Assembly (NCBI GenBank): GCA_963169105.1
Contig: OY720639.1
Location: 48,651,848 to 48,715,847, forward strand
Direction: 5' to 3'
Length of the DNA stretch: 64,000 nucleotides
From: Ceriagrion tenellum
Taxonomy: Eukaryota > Arthropoda > Insecta > Odonata > Coenagrionidae
The translations under genes and the position numbers were made by a program. Positions 1 to 11,155 of the stretch are shown piece after piece. Position 1 is the stretch's first letter, and every line of letters starts with the position of its first letter. The notes under the pieces were generated by a model that was not told the origin of the DNA, searched no databases, and saw only the letters and a list, made by a program, of their open reading frames with translations.

Positions 1-560
1 AAGCATATGCCATGTTAGTAAGTGTGCATGCTCTTTCATTGTACATTTTCACCCCTCTTGGAATTAAGGCCAAGATTCTTACTGACAATGTCAATCAGTT
101 GGCGGGGGGTACCGAGGCAAAAAACCAAATTTTTGACCTCAATTGGATCCTTTTTGACCATCAATTGGTCCGGAGGATCCCTAGCCGATGAAGTACTCCG
201 GTAGACCACACGACGTCGACCGTTAAATGGAGTCAGGGGATACACAATCCCAATTTTTTGGGCAATGGGCTCCTTCGATTCTCATAAGATGTGCAGTAAG
301 TTTTCGCAAAAGTGAGACTGACAGGGACTGACGTTGTTGGGGGAACCCAACAGATTTGAGGACTGTGGGGAGGCGGAGGCCCATTGTCGTCCTTTTGACG
401 TCAATCCGCCTCATAGTGTCGGCCTCGCAGGGGTTGTGTTTTGCTAACCTTCCCTTTCCCTCCCCTTATCCGTTTTCCCTCTACTTCCCACTAGGTTATG
501 AGCGAAGGCTTGAGACCAAGTGGGGGGTTTTTAGCCCTTGCGGGGAGACCCGAATCACCT
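1..560. other. Unidentified GC-richer block, possible eroded mobile element
   Basis: This stretch is clearly less AT-rich than its surroundings, and short ORFs overlap on both strands (36-245 minus, 223-414 minus, 356-562 plus). None carries a domain I recognise, and no splice-flanked exon resembling the P450 downstream is visible. Composition and stacked short ORFs suggest a decayed repeat inside the intron that precedes the P450 exon at 995. This is inference; a repeat-library search would settle it. Confidence 0.25.
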
Positions 561-994
561 GACAATGTCTATATATTTTTACTCAGTCCAATCTATTAGT
601 CTCTGAATCACATTAAATTTACTAGAGTCCTTTTCCTGGTTAATATGCATAAAGATTAACTTCAAATGATTCATTTTTCAACCTTAAAAATTTTGGTAAA
701 ATGTCATTTGGGTGAATTAGCGTTAGATCTATCTTAATGAGGGTGAATATGAGTAAAATGAGTGCAAAAATAAGTGAAGTGTTCTTATTTTTTTATTTAT
801 TATTCTACTTCATGAGAAATGATTACATATTTGATTTCATAATTGGTCTAGCCTTTTTATGATAAAAGTAACCTAGACTTAGGAACCTAATCGTGCTCAG
901 TCAAAATAAATTTTCACTATGTTTTTGCCTTTTTTACTGTCTTATTGTTGAATTTTAAGTGTAATTTTTGAAATTCTGTTTATTACTATTGCAG
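561..994 (+). other. Intron sequence preceding the P450 exon
   Basis: The stretch is AT-rich and without a supportable ORF. It ends in an acceptor (tattactattgcag) directly before the P450 exon. The intron enters that exon in phase 2. I see nothing else in it. Confidence 0.55.
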
Positions 995-1096
995 ATTTGA
1001 CCCCAGCCGATTCAAGGAGGAGTCTGTTAACAGCAGGCCACCTCTCTCCTTTTGCCCATTTGGCTTTGCAGGGAAAAGAAAATGCCCGGGTGAGAC
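995..1096 (+). CDS. CYP20A1: Cytochrome P450 (CYP20A1-like), penultimate coding exon with heme-binding loop
   Basis: This 102-bp internal exon lies between an acceptor (attgcag) and a consensus donor (gtaagt), with phase 2 at both ends. It encodes FDPSRF, the PERF-type motif before the heme loop, and then PFGFAGKRKCPGE, the heme-binding loop with the invariant cysteine as axial iron ligand. The loop is one residue longer than the usual FxxGxxxCxG spacing. As I remember it, vertebrate CYP20A1 has the same unusual G-F-x-G-x-x-x-C-P pattern. P450s are heme monooxygenases, normally anchored in the ER membrane; the CYP20 substrate is not established. The reading frame continues exactly into the exon at 2105. 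Upstream exons (helix I, ExxR) lie outside the window. P450 identity is very likely; the family assignment is from memory. Confidence 0.85.
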
Positions 1097-2104
1097 GTAA
1101 GTAATCAAGATGAGTACATATTTCCAGAAACTACATGATGGCTGGAAAAATAATATGTACCTGTGAATTTTGACATATTATGAATGATTTAGAGTAAAAC
1201 TTCCCCTTGATCCTTACATTTATGCTCGTAAATCAACTTATCTGCATATTTATTTTATTATCAAAGCAAATAAAATGCTAAGGAGGGTCTCAGGATTCAA
1301 TAAAAACTAATATGAAGGAACATAAAGTTTCACACAGCAGGGAACTGTTTGAGAGTCAGAGGCTACTCTATAGGCTTAGATTACTGGAAAGTTTCAGATC
1401 AGGCGAGTTTCAGTATGGCACGAAGGCTATTATTTTGTCTCTGCGCCTTCTCTTTAGAAATCTTAAAAGTGACAAAATGATACACTGTGGATTTAATGTG
1501 TATAAAAATTCCTTTGTTCCAAGTGTCATAAGTGTTAATAAAAGTAGCATGTTGTTAATACACAATTCACCACTATCCTCTCTGCCCTCCTTTTTCCTGT
1601 TCCTACCTTCTTCATGGCTGATATCCTTAAAATTTCATGCCATGCACCTCTGCAGTGGCTTTTGAGGTAGTATGTAGATGTAGTTTATGTCATATGTAAT
1701 TGCCGGTAGGGCATTTTTTTGTGTTCATTAATTGATCAATTGCATTTTTGGAAATATTTTTAATTGCTTGTGCCTAAATAAACTGTAGATTCATGAGTTA
1801 TACTTCCTGATGAAATCTTACATTGTAAATATTATCATTTTCAATGCAGTATTTTTTAATAAAAAAGTGGCTGACTGGAATATTATTGTACGACTGATTT
1901 ATGTATCTTTATCATGAGTGAATCTTCTGGGAAGTAACCCTGGCACTTCTAAGCTGTGAAATTTTCATTTGCTGGTATGAAATACATGCATTCTCATCCT
2001 TTTCTATTTTATTGATTTCAGCCAGCTGATGAAGGTCATATTTTAGAAATATGTCCCAAATTTCATTCTCATGTTTTGATTGTGATTAAAATTCTGACTT
2101 CCAG
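1097..2104 (+). other. CYP20A1: Last intron of the CYP20A1-like gene
   Basis: A 1008-bp phase-2 intron with gtaagt donor and ttccag acceptor. It contains a LINE 3' fragment at about 1320-1683, listed separately. The rest is AT-rich with no other recognisable content. Confidence 0.7.
1320..1683 (+). mobile_element. CR1/L2-like LINE 3' fragment
   Basis: The translated start reads RLRLLESFRSGEFQ, then LKSDK and YKNSF. This is the extreme C-terminus typical of CR1/L2-type reverse transcriptase ORFs, although the true frame is broken. It ends in a 3' tail containing gtagtatgtagatgtag. The same 3' end occurs at 58190-58520 and 61105-61475 (plus) and at the end of the longer minus-strand copy near 40195. 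The copy is 5'-truncated and dead, lying within a P450 intron in the sense orientation. Confidence 0.65.
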
Positions 2105-2255
2105 GTTTTCATATGTTGAGGGTGCTGTGGTAGTGTCAAACGTGATTTTGCGTTTTCACCTAGGACTGGCTGAAGGTCAAGAAGCAACTCCTTGCCTTGG
2201 TATGGTTTCAAGGCCTGAAGATGAAGTGTGGTTGACATTAAAGCAAAGGGAGTGA
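2105..2255 (+). CDS. CYP20A1: Cytochrome P450 (CYP20A1-like), terminal coding exon
   Basis: The exon starts after the acceptor ttccag and completes the ACG codon left in phase 2 by exon 995-1096. It then runs 49 further codons to TGA at 2253-2255. The peptide begins FSYVEGAVVVSNVILRF, the helix L region that follows the heme cysteine, and ends in EGQEATPCLG, then RPEDEVWLTLKQRE. The closing pattern, EGQ followed by about fifteen residues and then E-x-W-[IL]-T, matches my memory of the C-terminus of CYP20A1 and not of CYP4 or CYP6 enzymes, whose tails carry other motifs. The frame is intact across the junction, so this is not an obvious pseudogene. Earlier exons must lie to the left of the window. 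Confidence 0.8.
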
Positions 2256-2337
2256 ATGGTTTATTAAAAGCTCAAAAATACACTGATGAATTCCACCTTT
2301 GACTAGGGAACACCATTTCTGATTCCTCCTCCTGAGC

Positions 2338-2343
2338 AATAAA
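2338..2343 (+). terminator. CYP20A1: Poly(A) signal AATAAA of the CYP20A1-like gene
   Basis: A canonical AATAAA 83 bases after the stop codon implies a short 3' UTR ending near 2360. Confidence 0.6.
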
Positions 2344-3756
2344 CTACACTAGTATCAGAGGAGGGTACTCGGGAAGACTTAAATGTAGCTGATATGTTGT
2401 AATGTTTATTATTTGCTAACAGCTAGGTTGATGTCTTATTTTTATTATTGTGTTACAATGCTTACTTGATTTGAGCTGCTACATTCCTTGAATGGATATG
2501 TCAATGTGTTGACTTCTCACGGAAATTAGTGCTGGCACAAGTGATGCACATAAACTTGGAGTGTTTATAGGTACTGACTGTTGAGATATTGCATTAAATA
2601 GTGGTGTTAAATGTGAGAAGTTCATTTGGTGGGTGGTTTCATTATTTCTGATGTAGCATTTTATACTTACCGATCTCACACAGAATGTGCAAATAATCAA
2701 AGGACAATGTGATATTTTTTAAGCTTTATGTATTTTACAACAGGTTTTAGTGAGGCTGCTAGATTGTATGCCATTTTAAAATCGAGTCAACTGTTACTTG
2801 TGCATCATAATTTTGTGTATTTTTAAGACTTCCTGTTTTTTAGACATGTGATACCACAGCAGTGGCAACATTGTTGATAAATCTGAATACATTTTTTACG
2901 ATTTTCTATAAGCCATTATATTTTAAAAAATATGACCACAAGGAGTAATGGATGATTATTTGTCAGTGCTGATCCACCATTATGTTCCTCTGCAGTGATG
3001 ATATATTTTAATAATTCATCATGCTATTACATTTATAAGGCAATTACGAATCTTCTCATTTGTTTTATTGACTTTTTGTGCACAATCTTGTAATATAGAT
3101 GACATATCATGGAATGAGTGAGGTTTCTGTTTTTGTGGGAAATTACTCATTTCCTTTAATTCAAGTTAGCTTCCTATCTATTCTATACATTATTAGAGTT
3201 ATGAGATTTTGCAGTTTATTAAGCTTAGATAGGCATCACATTTTCTCTAATAATAATCTTACCAAGTTACTAGAAGTTTTTACACTTAGGTATAGAGATC
3301 AGTCCACGTGTCAGGATTTTTATGTATAGTTTTTATTGTTTGATGCACAAGTTATTGTCAGTATAATTGAGTGCTTATGATATTTTTTGAATAAAGAAAA
3401 TTAGGTCTCATATTTGTATTTTCTCGTGAATTTATTGCCAAAATAGTCTTGTTACTATGATTTGTCCTCTTAGTGATATTTCAAAGTATAATTACAAATA
3501 TTGGTTCTATTATGCTTAATTAATTTCATCTCACATGATTCATGTCTAATGGGCCTTATAAGGAAAGCCGCTTCGTGGCATGTTTTAATGTGGTAAATGT
3601 ACAAGTACAATGAATGTGAACTGATAATTAACATATTAATTTTGAATAGAAATTTTTCTGGTATAATTTGGCTGTTAACCCATTTGATCCATAGTTCAAT
3701 TTGTTGTGATCCCTCATAGCTTCCCCTTCTAAATTACGGGTAGGTGAGAGGGATGG
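2344..3756. other. Intergenic, nothing recognised
   Basis: AT-rich sequence. The small ORFs at 2479-2700 and 3099-3329 lack start context, splice signals or known motifs, and I treat them as chance. Confidence 0.5.
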
Positions 3757-3900
3757 GGTTGATGTGGTGAGCACAATCCTAGCTTAATATCCTCAGGGCC
3801 TGGGCTCAAATTCTGGCAGTGGCAGAGGTTGTTCAAAGGAATTGTATTCCCTATATTGGTGCTGTTTGAACAACATGTCAACTATGCCATACCCTTAGAT
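3757..3900 (+). mobile_element. Possible degenerate tRNA-derived SINE
   Basis: The order resembles a SINE head: a tRNA-like segment (tgatgtggtgagcacaat, then gggctcaaattctgg as a degraded B box) followed by an AT-rich body. The A and B boxes both deviate from consensus, so this is weak. Confidence 0.25.
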
Positions 3901-4329
3901 GGGATAACTGTGGAACCCTGGTCCCTTTGACTAATAGTGGGCGAATGTTGACATTTGGTTGCTCTCCACCCTGTCTCCATTCTCCAAATAGTTCTTCCCT
4001 TGCCAACCTATCCACTTGTCTTCATTATTGTTAGAGGTTATCTACTGGTAAAGGTCGCTTTTGATGAAATTAGGAGTATCATTACTATTTTTTCAGCACT
4101 GCAGGTCAGATTTGTCTCCTTGCTTAATTTCATTCTTCACCTTGGTACATGCTGTACCTCTCTCCATTTCTTGTGTAAAATCTTTTCCACTTCTTCACCT
4201 CCCCTAATTACTCAACATCCTATCTACTGTACTGTGAGGATTTCTTTGCCTCTCAGAATAAATTTGAACTTCATATTTTGCATTCTAATTTTTGAAGTAT
4301 TTTCCTCTCCTCCCCCACCTTACTAAGCA

Positions 4330-5040
4330 TTACTTCGTTCATCTTTCTTTCCAATCAATGTTCATTCTCCATTCATCTCCACTGCTCAATCTCAAAGGCC
4401 TGTAACTGATTCTCACCCTCGGAGTCAATATTTCTGAACCACATAACGTTAGTATCCATGTTTGACTCTTCTTCTGTCTTTTGTATATTGTCACTAATCC
4501 CCTGTCATCAATTCTATCTTGTAAATGAACACCATCTTTGCTTTTGCTATTTTCATGCTAATGTGCAAATACTATTTTCCTACAGCTTGGCACCAAGTTC
4601 TTAATAAAATTGTTATGTATGCTCTACCTCTCATTACTTTGGTGCTCCAATGATTGATCTACATTCCATATTTCCTGCTTTGATTGTTAATTGCATCTAC
4701 CAATTCTTGCAATCCTCTTGATGACTGACTAACCAATGCTTGGTATCAGCAAGACCGACTAACTTTACCAGCTATCTTCCAGCCTTTACTATCACATATA
4801 GCTCTTCCTATGCCTCTGCTGTCTTTTCTTCTGTGTACACAATAACTATGGGCAAGTTTGCCTTACACCTGGACCTAATACTGCTTAACTTGGTTTTCCA
4901 TAAGCCTGTGCAGTAAGGGCAAATTATAAGTTTTGTATTGGTCTCCTTTCCCTTCATTCTACTACTCCTTTGGAAAGTATCTTCATTAGTTTTTCCCAAT
5001 TAACTCTTTTAAATTCCTTCACAAAATCCACCAAACAAGA
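4330..5040 (-). pseudogene. Eroded non-LTR reverse transcriptase, RTE-like clade
   Basis: Read on the minus strand, fragments line up in order with the arthropod endonuclease-reverse-transcriptase family. They are FKRVNWEKLMKIL (the first palm block, normally DFRKAFDRVNW), a relic of the GVRQGCPLSP block, IINNQSRKYGM-like residues downstream of the catalytic YADD region, and a terminal piece resembling LQAFEIEQWRM. Stop codons and frameshifts interrupt all frames, and the catalytic DD pair is no longer readable. It is therefore an old, inactive retrotransposon fragment. The same family recurs at 49.5-50.7 kb and 57.75-58.17 kb. The match is from family knowledge, not an alignment. Confidence 0.55.
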
Positions 5041-6440
5041 AAAAAAGTCTTGATGTCATATGGAGTTCATTTATTTGAGTGTCCTCATTGCCACAATCAC
5101 GTCTCAGATTGCCATCCCTTCAGCTTCAAGTTAAGACTGTGGTAACAATTTTTATTGTTGGAAGAAAACTCTAAGTAGATTAAAGCAAATTGCCTTACCT
5201 TTATTTTAAGGTTTGGCTGTCCTTATGGTCAGAGTTTAAGGTGAAAATACTCTGTACATATTTGTAGAAATACTGTAGGTAATTTCAGTACTGAATTCAA
5301 AGTCATTCATATTTCGGGTAGGTATAAACTTTCATGACTGTCTTGGGAACTACATCATCATCATTTATATTTTTCTTAGCTTGAAAAATGCTAAAATATT
5401 TGGGGTAAGTTATGGTCCAGTACTATTGTAGACAGTTTATATGGATCACAGGAATGGAATACTTATGCTCATGATTTTTTTGCCTGTATAGATTGAGTAT
5501 TTGCAAAGTTTTATTTCTAGTTTTATTTCATTAAAACTTTAAAACAATTTTTTTCCAGCAATCTGGGTCAAAGTTTATATAACTGCTGGAGAAAGTTTGT
5601 TGATTGTGGGATGAAAAATGCTGTGCATATTAAAGATTGTATTTCATCAATTATATCAGCATTTAATAGTTTCCAAATACTAACAGGAATATCTTAGATT
5701 AAATAAAATATCTAGTTCTAACACCATAAATTAATCTAAAATTGCCCTGTATTCAACTGTTTTCGCCTACACTGCTTGTGCAGCTTTCATTATTAGCTGA
5801 AATATTTCTATATTTCATGGAATTTGTGTGAAGTTCTAGTGCTGCTGTTGTAAATATTCATATAATATAGCCATAGGAACATAAATATGCCCATCCATTA
5901 GTTTATCAATTGGTGAATTCTAATCTACTTCTGCTGATCAAATTTTGAATTCATCCATGTTAAGTGAAGAGGTGTTTTTGCTTGTCAAACATTTGTTTTG
6001 AATGTCCACTGCAAGGCATGCAAAACAACTCAATGTCCCTGCGTAAACAATCAACAGGAAGTGCTCTCCCCTTGACCAGTGGAGTTTTTCCTGACTCAGC
6101 AGGAACTCTCTCTGCCATACACTCAAGCCTACCTCCAACACTGTGCTGAACTTGCGAAATCAACTGGGAAGGAATCAAGATTGCTAATCTCACCTTTTTA
6201 TTTCTTAATTTCCTCCTCCATTCATTTTTAACTGCCAAGTCAGTTAACACTCATTTCTTGCTCATAGTTTGTCAACACACTGATAAGTTTGCAGTGAAAA
6301 GCGACCATTAATTTTCAAACTCCAGGCATTCATTCATTTCTTTCTTCATAATACCAAGAAACAATGGGGGAAGTTAAACATCCAAGAGGTTTGGCCCTAT
6401 GACATGTCATAATCAAGGTTAAACAAAAGGATTAGGTTAA
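5041..6440. other. Intergenic, upstream of the repetitive-protein gene
   Basis: AT-rich. ORFs overlap on both strands at 5938-6250 but show no domain or splice signals, and I see no gene here. Confidence 0.5.
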
Positions 6441-6450
6441 TTTTGAGTCT

Positions 6451-6457
6451 TTAAAAG
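6451..6457 (+). promoter_or_regulatory. Candidate TATA-like box of the repetitive secreted-protein gene
   Basis: The sequence ttaaaag lies about 30 bases upstream of a plausible start site near 6482 (gacatc). It is followed within 85 bases by an ATG directly joined to a consensus donor. No other evidence defines the promoter, so this is inference. Confidence 0.3.
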
Positions 6458-6481
6458 GTGGTGCTGAGATGAGAAAGGGAC

Positions 6482-6536
6482 ATCTTTTTGTGAGCAGGCG
6501 GGATGAGAGTGTGGCAAGTACAGTTGGCTGTATATG
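6482..6536 (+). CDS. Candidate first exon: 5' UTR plus initiator ATG only
   Basis: The exon at 7936 opens in phase 0 with an in-frame stop just upstream (7930-7932), so its start codon must come from an earlier exon that ends in phase 0. At 6534-6536 an ATG is followed immediately by gtaagt, which meets that requirement. Joining gives M-LFLLNFIAIVAGAAIA, a good signal peptide. Secreted insect proteins often place only the first few codons in exon 1. An alternative ATG at 6469 would leave the exon in phase 2 and does not fit. A different upstream exon remains possible. Confidence 0.4.
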
Positions 6537-7935
6537 GTAAGTTGAAGTCAAGTTCTTGCCCAGGATTTCCTGGATTTTGACCCCTTAGTACTGATATTTT
6601 TCATGTTCGCTCATGGCTAGATTAATCCTTTCTGTTCAATTGGATATTAATTTTATTGTGAGTTCAGCTCATTTTCTTAGTAAATGATGCATTTGTGTAA
6701 ACTTTATTTATTGATGTTTTTGGATGACAAATGTTATTTTTCCTGTTTTATAATGTGGATTCAAATTAAAATGTAGCCATTAATATGCGCAGTCTAATGC
6801 CTTTCTCCTTTTGTTTAATTACTTTCTTGTTGAACTGACCGATATAAAGGTCTGGCGCCCATCTCAAATCTCCCACTGGTATATATATTGGCTGGAATTT
6901 TGTGTGTATGAAATATATATTTATTAATTTTAATTTGCTTGAAAATTTATTATATTGTTCTAATAATTAACTTAAATTAAGATGCAGGGTGATTTTCTGT
7001 TGCTTTTTTGGAGGAAAATTTTTTCACTAATTTTTTCTCCTCCTCTTCACAAGTTCCTTGATATTTTTGCCATTATTTGTTGATAATGATGATCCTGTCT
7101 TGATATTTATTCTTTCTAATTTTTCTTGATACAAAAGTTGCTAATTTATTAGAGAGAAATCTGTTACATGCTCCAATTAATTTTGAATATTCTATTTATG
7201 TATCTACAATCGAATCCACTGTGTTATATTTTAGAGGTGTTATTCAAAATCCCTCATGAGCTATTAATAGAGAAGTCCAACTAATTAATTTGCATGAATG
7301 GAGATAAAATATATCTACTCCCGTTTGTTTAGCTCCAAGCATCTCTTGGTTGTGATTCCTTTCTTTTGATGAGCATATATCCCAGCTATCTTCATTCTAT
7401 CCAAAATGTCTTTTCCCTTTCTTGACCTTCCCAACCTTCTAATAGGCTTCCCTCTGTCACATTCTTTGGCATCCCATTACCCCTCATTATCTTACCAATT
7501 CACTTACTCCACAATCAACTATCATTCAGCTGGGTTCCTTTCTCACTCCTGTTGCCAAGTACTTCCTTGTTACGATTTACTTTCTGTCCATCTCACTACT
7601 TCTGTGTAGGCTTTATAGATAGCTGAGTGAAGATTTTCAACATTAAAACCGTTTAATATCTTTGATGTTTTGTAATATTAACGATAGTTTTCATATATAT
7701 AAGTTCATTACCAGCCGTCAACTTATTTTGCTACTGTTCTCCACTTCTCTGCACCAACTATTTTGCTCCTTTACAAGTCCTAATTTCAATGTCTCAATTA
7801 CTTCTCTCCTTAGTTTTTCCTCTTAGGTTATTTACGTAATTATTGATTGAAATGTTCTATTCATTGATATAAATACAAAAACAATTCTATTTTAACTCCA
7901 ACCAAAGTGCTAAATTCTTAACTGTATATTGACAG
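6537..7935 (+). other. Candidate first intron of the repetitive-protein gene
   Basis: 1.4 kb of AT-rich sequence between the gtaagt at 6537 and the acceptor ttgacag at 7929-7935. It contains no ORF or repeat that I can name. Confidence 0.35.
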
Positions 7936-8083
7936 TTATTTCTGTTGAACTTCATAGCCATTGTAGCTGGAGCTGCCATAGCCTCCTACATCAAAGACGA
8001 GAAATTTGATGGCCATGTCGTATATCCTACCTTAATGAAACCCTTGCATCAGCAGTTTGTAGATGCTCATCGATTCCAATCTT
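7936..8083 (+). CDS. Signal-peptide exon of the repetitive secreted-protein gene
   Basis: A 148-bp exon, entered in phase 0 and left in phase 1 at a consensus donor (gtaagtac). It encodes a hydrophobic stretch, LFLLNFIAIVAGAAIA, followed by the polar SYIKDEKFDGHVVYP and then HQQFVDAHRFQS. This is a typical signal peptide with a small-residue cleavage site (AIA then S). The phase-1 end matches exactly the acceptor at 13235, where the split codon T|CT restores serine. No other ORF of this kind is open here, and composition fits coding sequence. The product enters the secretory pathway. I do not recognise the mature N-terminus as a known family. Confidence 0.75.
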
Positions 8084-10424
8084 GTAAGTACACTAAATAT
8101 TTCTTCTTATATTAACGTTGGCTTCCAAACATAAACTTATAGATCTATAAATTGAAGATGTTGTGTCTTTGTGGACTCAAACAGCAGATAAGGTGCAGAA
8201 GATTCGTTTCCCCTCCCAACTCCGTTTACAATATATGGTAAATCTTCATATGGGTAGAAGTGGAGGTTAGAAGGAATTACTAACGTACCACTGCTTCTAT
8301 TCGATATTCGACACACATGGCATGCACAGGCCTCCCGTATACCTCCCCAATGAGCTATTTTCAAAGTGTAGCAGGACATTATGTTTGTCCCATCTTTTGT
8401 GTGTTTGATGAAATAACACACCAATTTTATTTTTGTTATCGAAAGATAAGGGTTTAAGCTATTATAAAATATTTGTTTTCAATCAAAAATAAGTTGTAAA
8501 ACATCACTTTTTTTAAGCACCAATAGTAGCAACTTTTTTATCGTTCTGTTTTTGTTGCTCCATTGCACCATGGCTGCATATTGCAAATTAAAGTGAATGC
8601 TCTTAAATTACAGTCCTGTGTCCTTGCTGTTTGAAAAAATTAAGACTGACCATATCTCATTATTAATTGAGGAGATGTTAGGCCCTTAACATGGATCAAA
8701 ATTCAAAAAAATTGGAAAAATTAAAGTCATCTAGGAGCTCAGAGTATAGGTAGCCAAAGGTAATCATCTATAGTAAAGTATAGGTAGTCATCTAGGAAGC
8801 CAAAAGTATGTGATAAAGATAACCCATGTTAATGTCTTTTAATTACAAAAATGTCATTATATTTCAAATATGACAGCTAGATCGTCATTTATTGGAAATA
8901 GAGTTCTGAGCTATGGCATGCCAATTTGTGATATTTGAAGTGTCATAACATTAACATTAATATTACAGAAGGCTAATAGTTGGTAAATCGTCATTCCTCA
9001 TTGTATTCTTGCTATGTGTTAAAAATCATGAAAATCGGAGTTGGTCGAGTCACAGCCTTGGTTGAGTTTGTGTGGAATCGCCCTTTCATGAGTCATAATC
9101 GGATTCTTTTCACTTACTCTGAAGTACTATTTCAGACATGTAGTAGTACCTTGCATAAATGAGGCAGAGGGGCTCTTTTATGGGGTTTAGAAGTTAAATA
9201 TACCTCAAAAATAAACTTTATGGTCCAATTATTTACACTCATGCTGAGGAAGGTGGAATATTTGTTTCTCTTCACGTATAGTGAAGGTTATCCATGGACC
9301 TCATTGTGGGTAAGACCTGAGAATCATATGCTGTCAGTCAGGAAGGTAGCAATTCTCTCCTCAAACATGCATTGTGTGCTGCTCCTGTTCCTTCATGAAA
9401 AGATAGGCCAAATGATTGATATTTTCACGATGTTTTTAAACAAAAATTTTTGCCTTGCAATCCTGGAAAAGTCAAGGTATTCCATTATGTCTGGTTTGTT
9501 GCCATCTTTAATTAGGTCAGTCGAACAACTAATTTTCATGCCTAATTTTGGCAATAGCTGACAAGGATTCTCTACTCAAGAGAACAAATTCCAGCTATAG
9601 CAGATACTGAGTAAGGGGAAGTTACCGTCACTGAAATAATAAACCCATGTATTCTGTTACCCTTTTAGACCCAGCTTAGTGAGAGGATTAAGCCTCAGTA
9701 GCTGAGCTCGACCCTTTGACTCATTAGCAACTCCCCTTCAAAGCTTAAATCTGAAGTCGACTCTTTGTATTTGCATTGGTTGTGCTGAACAAATAGTTTT
9801 TGCATATACTTCAAAAATTCATACTTGGAAATAGTTTCTTGGAATTTTTCTGAGTGTGTGCAAATTTAAAATGAACTTCTAGGGTTAATAATCACGGTTA
9901 ATAAGTTGTCATACCAAACTCACAAATTTCATTTATGGCAAAAATATGCCAAACCAGTTAACATTAGCTCTAGATTTTTGTTTAAACTTAAAAAATGCTA
10001 ATTGAAATGTGAGGAATTCTTTTCTGAGCTAATATGTGTGGAGTCTGCAATAAATTTGGAGATGACACTGTGAGATATTGCATTGAAATTTAGCACAAAT
10101 TGGTGCAACGAAATTTGAAATCCAGAATCGTGTTCTCGACCAAATGGTTGTATTTCGAATATAATGACCTTTTCCTGATGAGGAGAGAACTACCCTTCTT
10201 TCTTTACAAGATATGGCCTCATGAACAGTTACTCCCATATCTTAGCGAATTTTATTTCCATCCAGTTTTTGATTTAATGGGTGTTTAGAACCTAATAACT
10301 CCAAAGTCAGTCGTTAAAAAGGACCAGCTCAATTATTCTTGCATTGGCGGCAAAACCACGCCACGAAGGAGCAACAAAAAGGATTTTGAGAAAATTTCAC
10401 GGCATTATAAAAGTGACGTTATAC

Positions 10425-10637
10425 ATAACTAATAAATTTAAGCTTCACTTTGTGGAACCTCTCCATATCAGAAATCAAAACATTCAAGTAATGGTCCACT
10501 AATATTTTTATTATTTACGACCTGGGTTTCGTCATGTAATGACATCTTCAGGTCCTGAAGATGTCATTACGTAATGAAACCCGGGTCGTAAATAATAAAA
10601 ATATTTGTGGACCATTACTTGAATGTTTTGATTTCCG
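10425..10637. mobile_element. Foldback made of two head-to-head Penelope-like ends
   Basis: The arms 10471-10552 and 10553-10636 form an almost perfect inverted repeat of about 82 bp each, meeting at a ggtcc centre. Each arm reads outward as a CTGAAGATG block, a small palindrome, GAAACCCGGGTC (or GAAACCCAGGTC), then GTAAATAATAAAAATATT. The 45 bp before the left arm (cactttgtggaacctctc and on) recur at 46447, so it is a dispersed family. The CTGAAGATG to GAAAC pattern is what I know from the ends of Penelope-like retroelements. No reverse transcriptase or GIY-YIG ORF is present here. Confidence 0.55.
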
Positions 10638-11032
10638 GTGACGTTCTATGTTAGGTTTATATTTTGCAGCTCAATACTTTATTTTTCATAAGCAAAAAAG
10701 AATATTCTCAGTCTATAGGTTGAACAAATAAGAAATTCGGCAGGCATAATGATCTGCGGCACGTGTGTTGGCATCAAAAAATTCTCCGGAAGTAGTTTAT
10801 GAAGTCAGTGTGAGCATTTACTGTTCAGGGATTTTTAAATGAAACTAGACACAACTAATAACCATAAAAATCTCTGCTGATATGCATATTTTCTATGGCA
10901 CCATGATAGTTTCCCCCGATAACTACACAGATTAAGTACAACAGCATCGAAAAGATGATTCACGAATTCAGATTTAGGATGAATTAACAATGGACGACAA
11001 ATGGTCTACAACGACGTGGCATACATGACACG

Positions 11033-11155
11033 TGTGTCATATATGCTACTTTGTTGCCATATGTTATGCAGGTGTCTAATATGCCACATTGTTGCCGTAT
11101 GTTATGCCGGTGTCATATATGCCGTGTCGGTTATGCGGGTGTCTATATGCGGGTA
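11033..11155 (+). repeat. Minisatellite, about 38-bp unit
   Basis: Units start with gtgtcatatatgc or gtgtctaatatgc and end in ttatgc. Two full units are followed by two shortened ones, the later units having lost their centre. Confidence 0.6.

Noticed and set aside
9220..9561. 113-codon ORF inside the long intron
   Set aside because: It does not start with ATG in good context, has no splice sites in the required phase and no motif.
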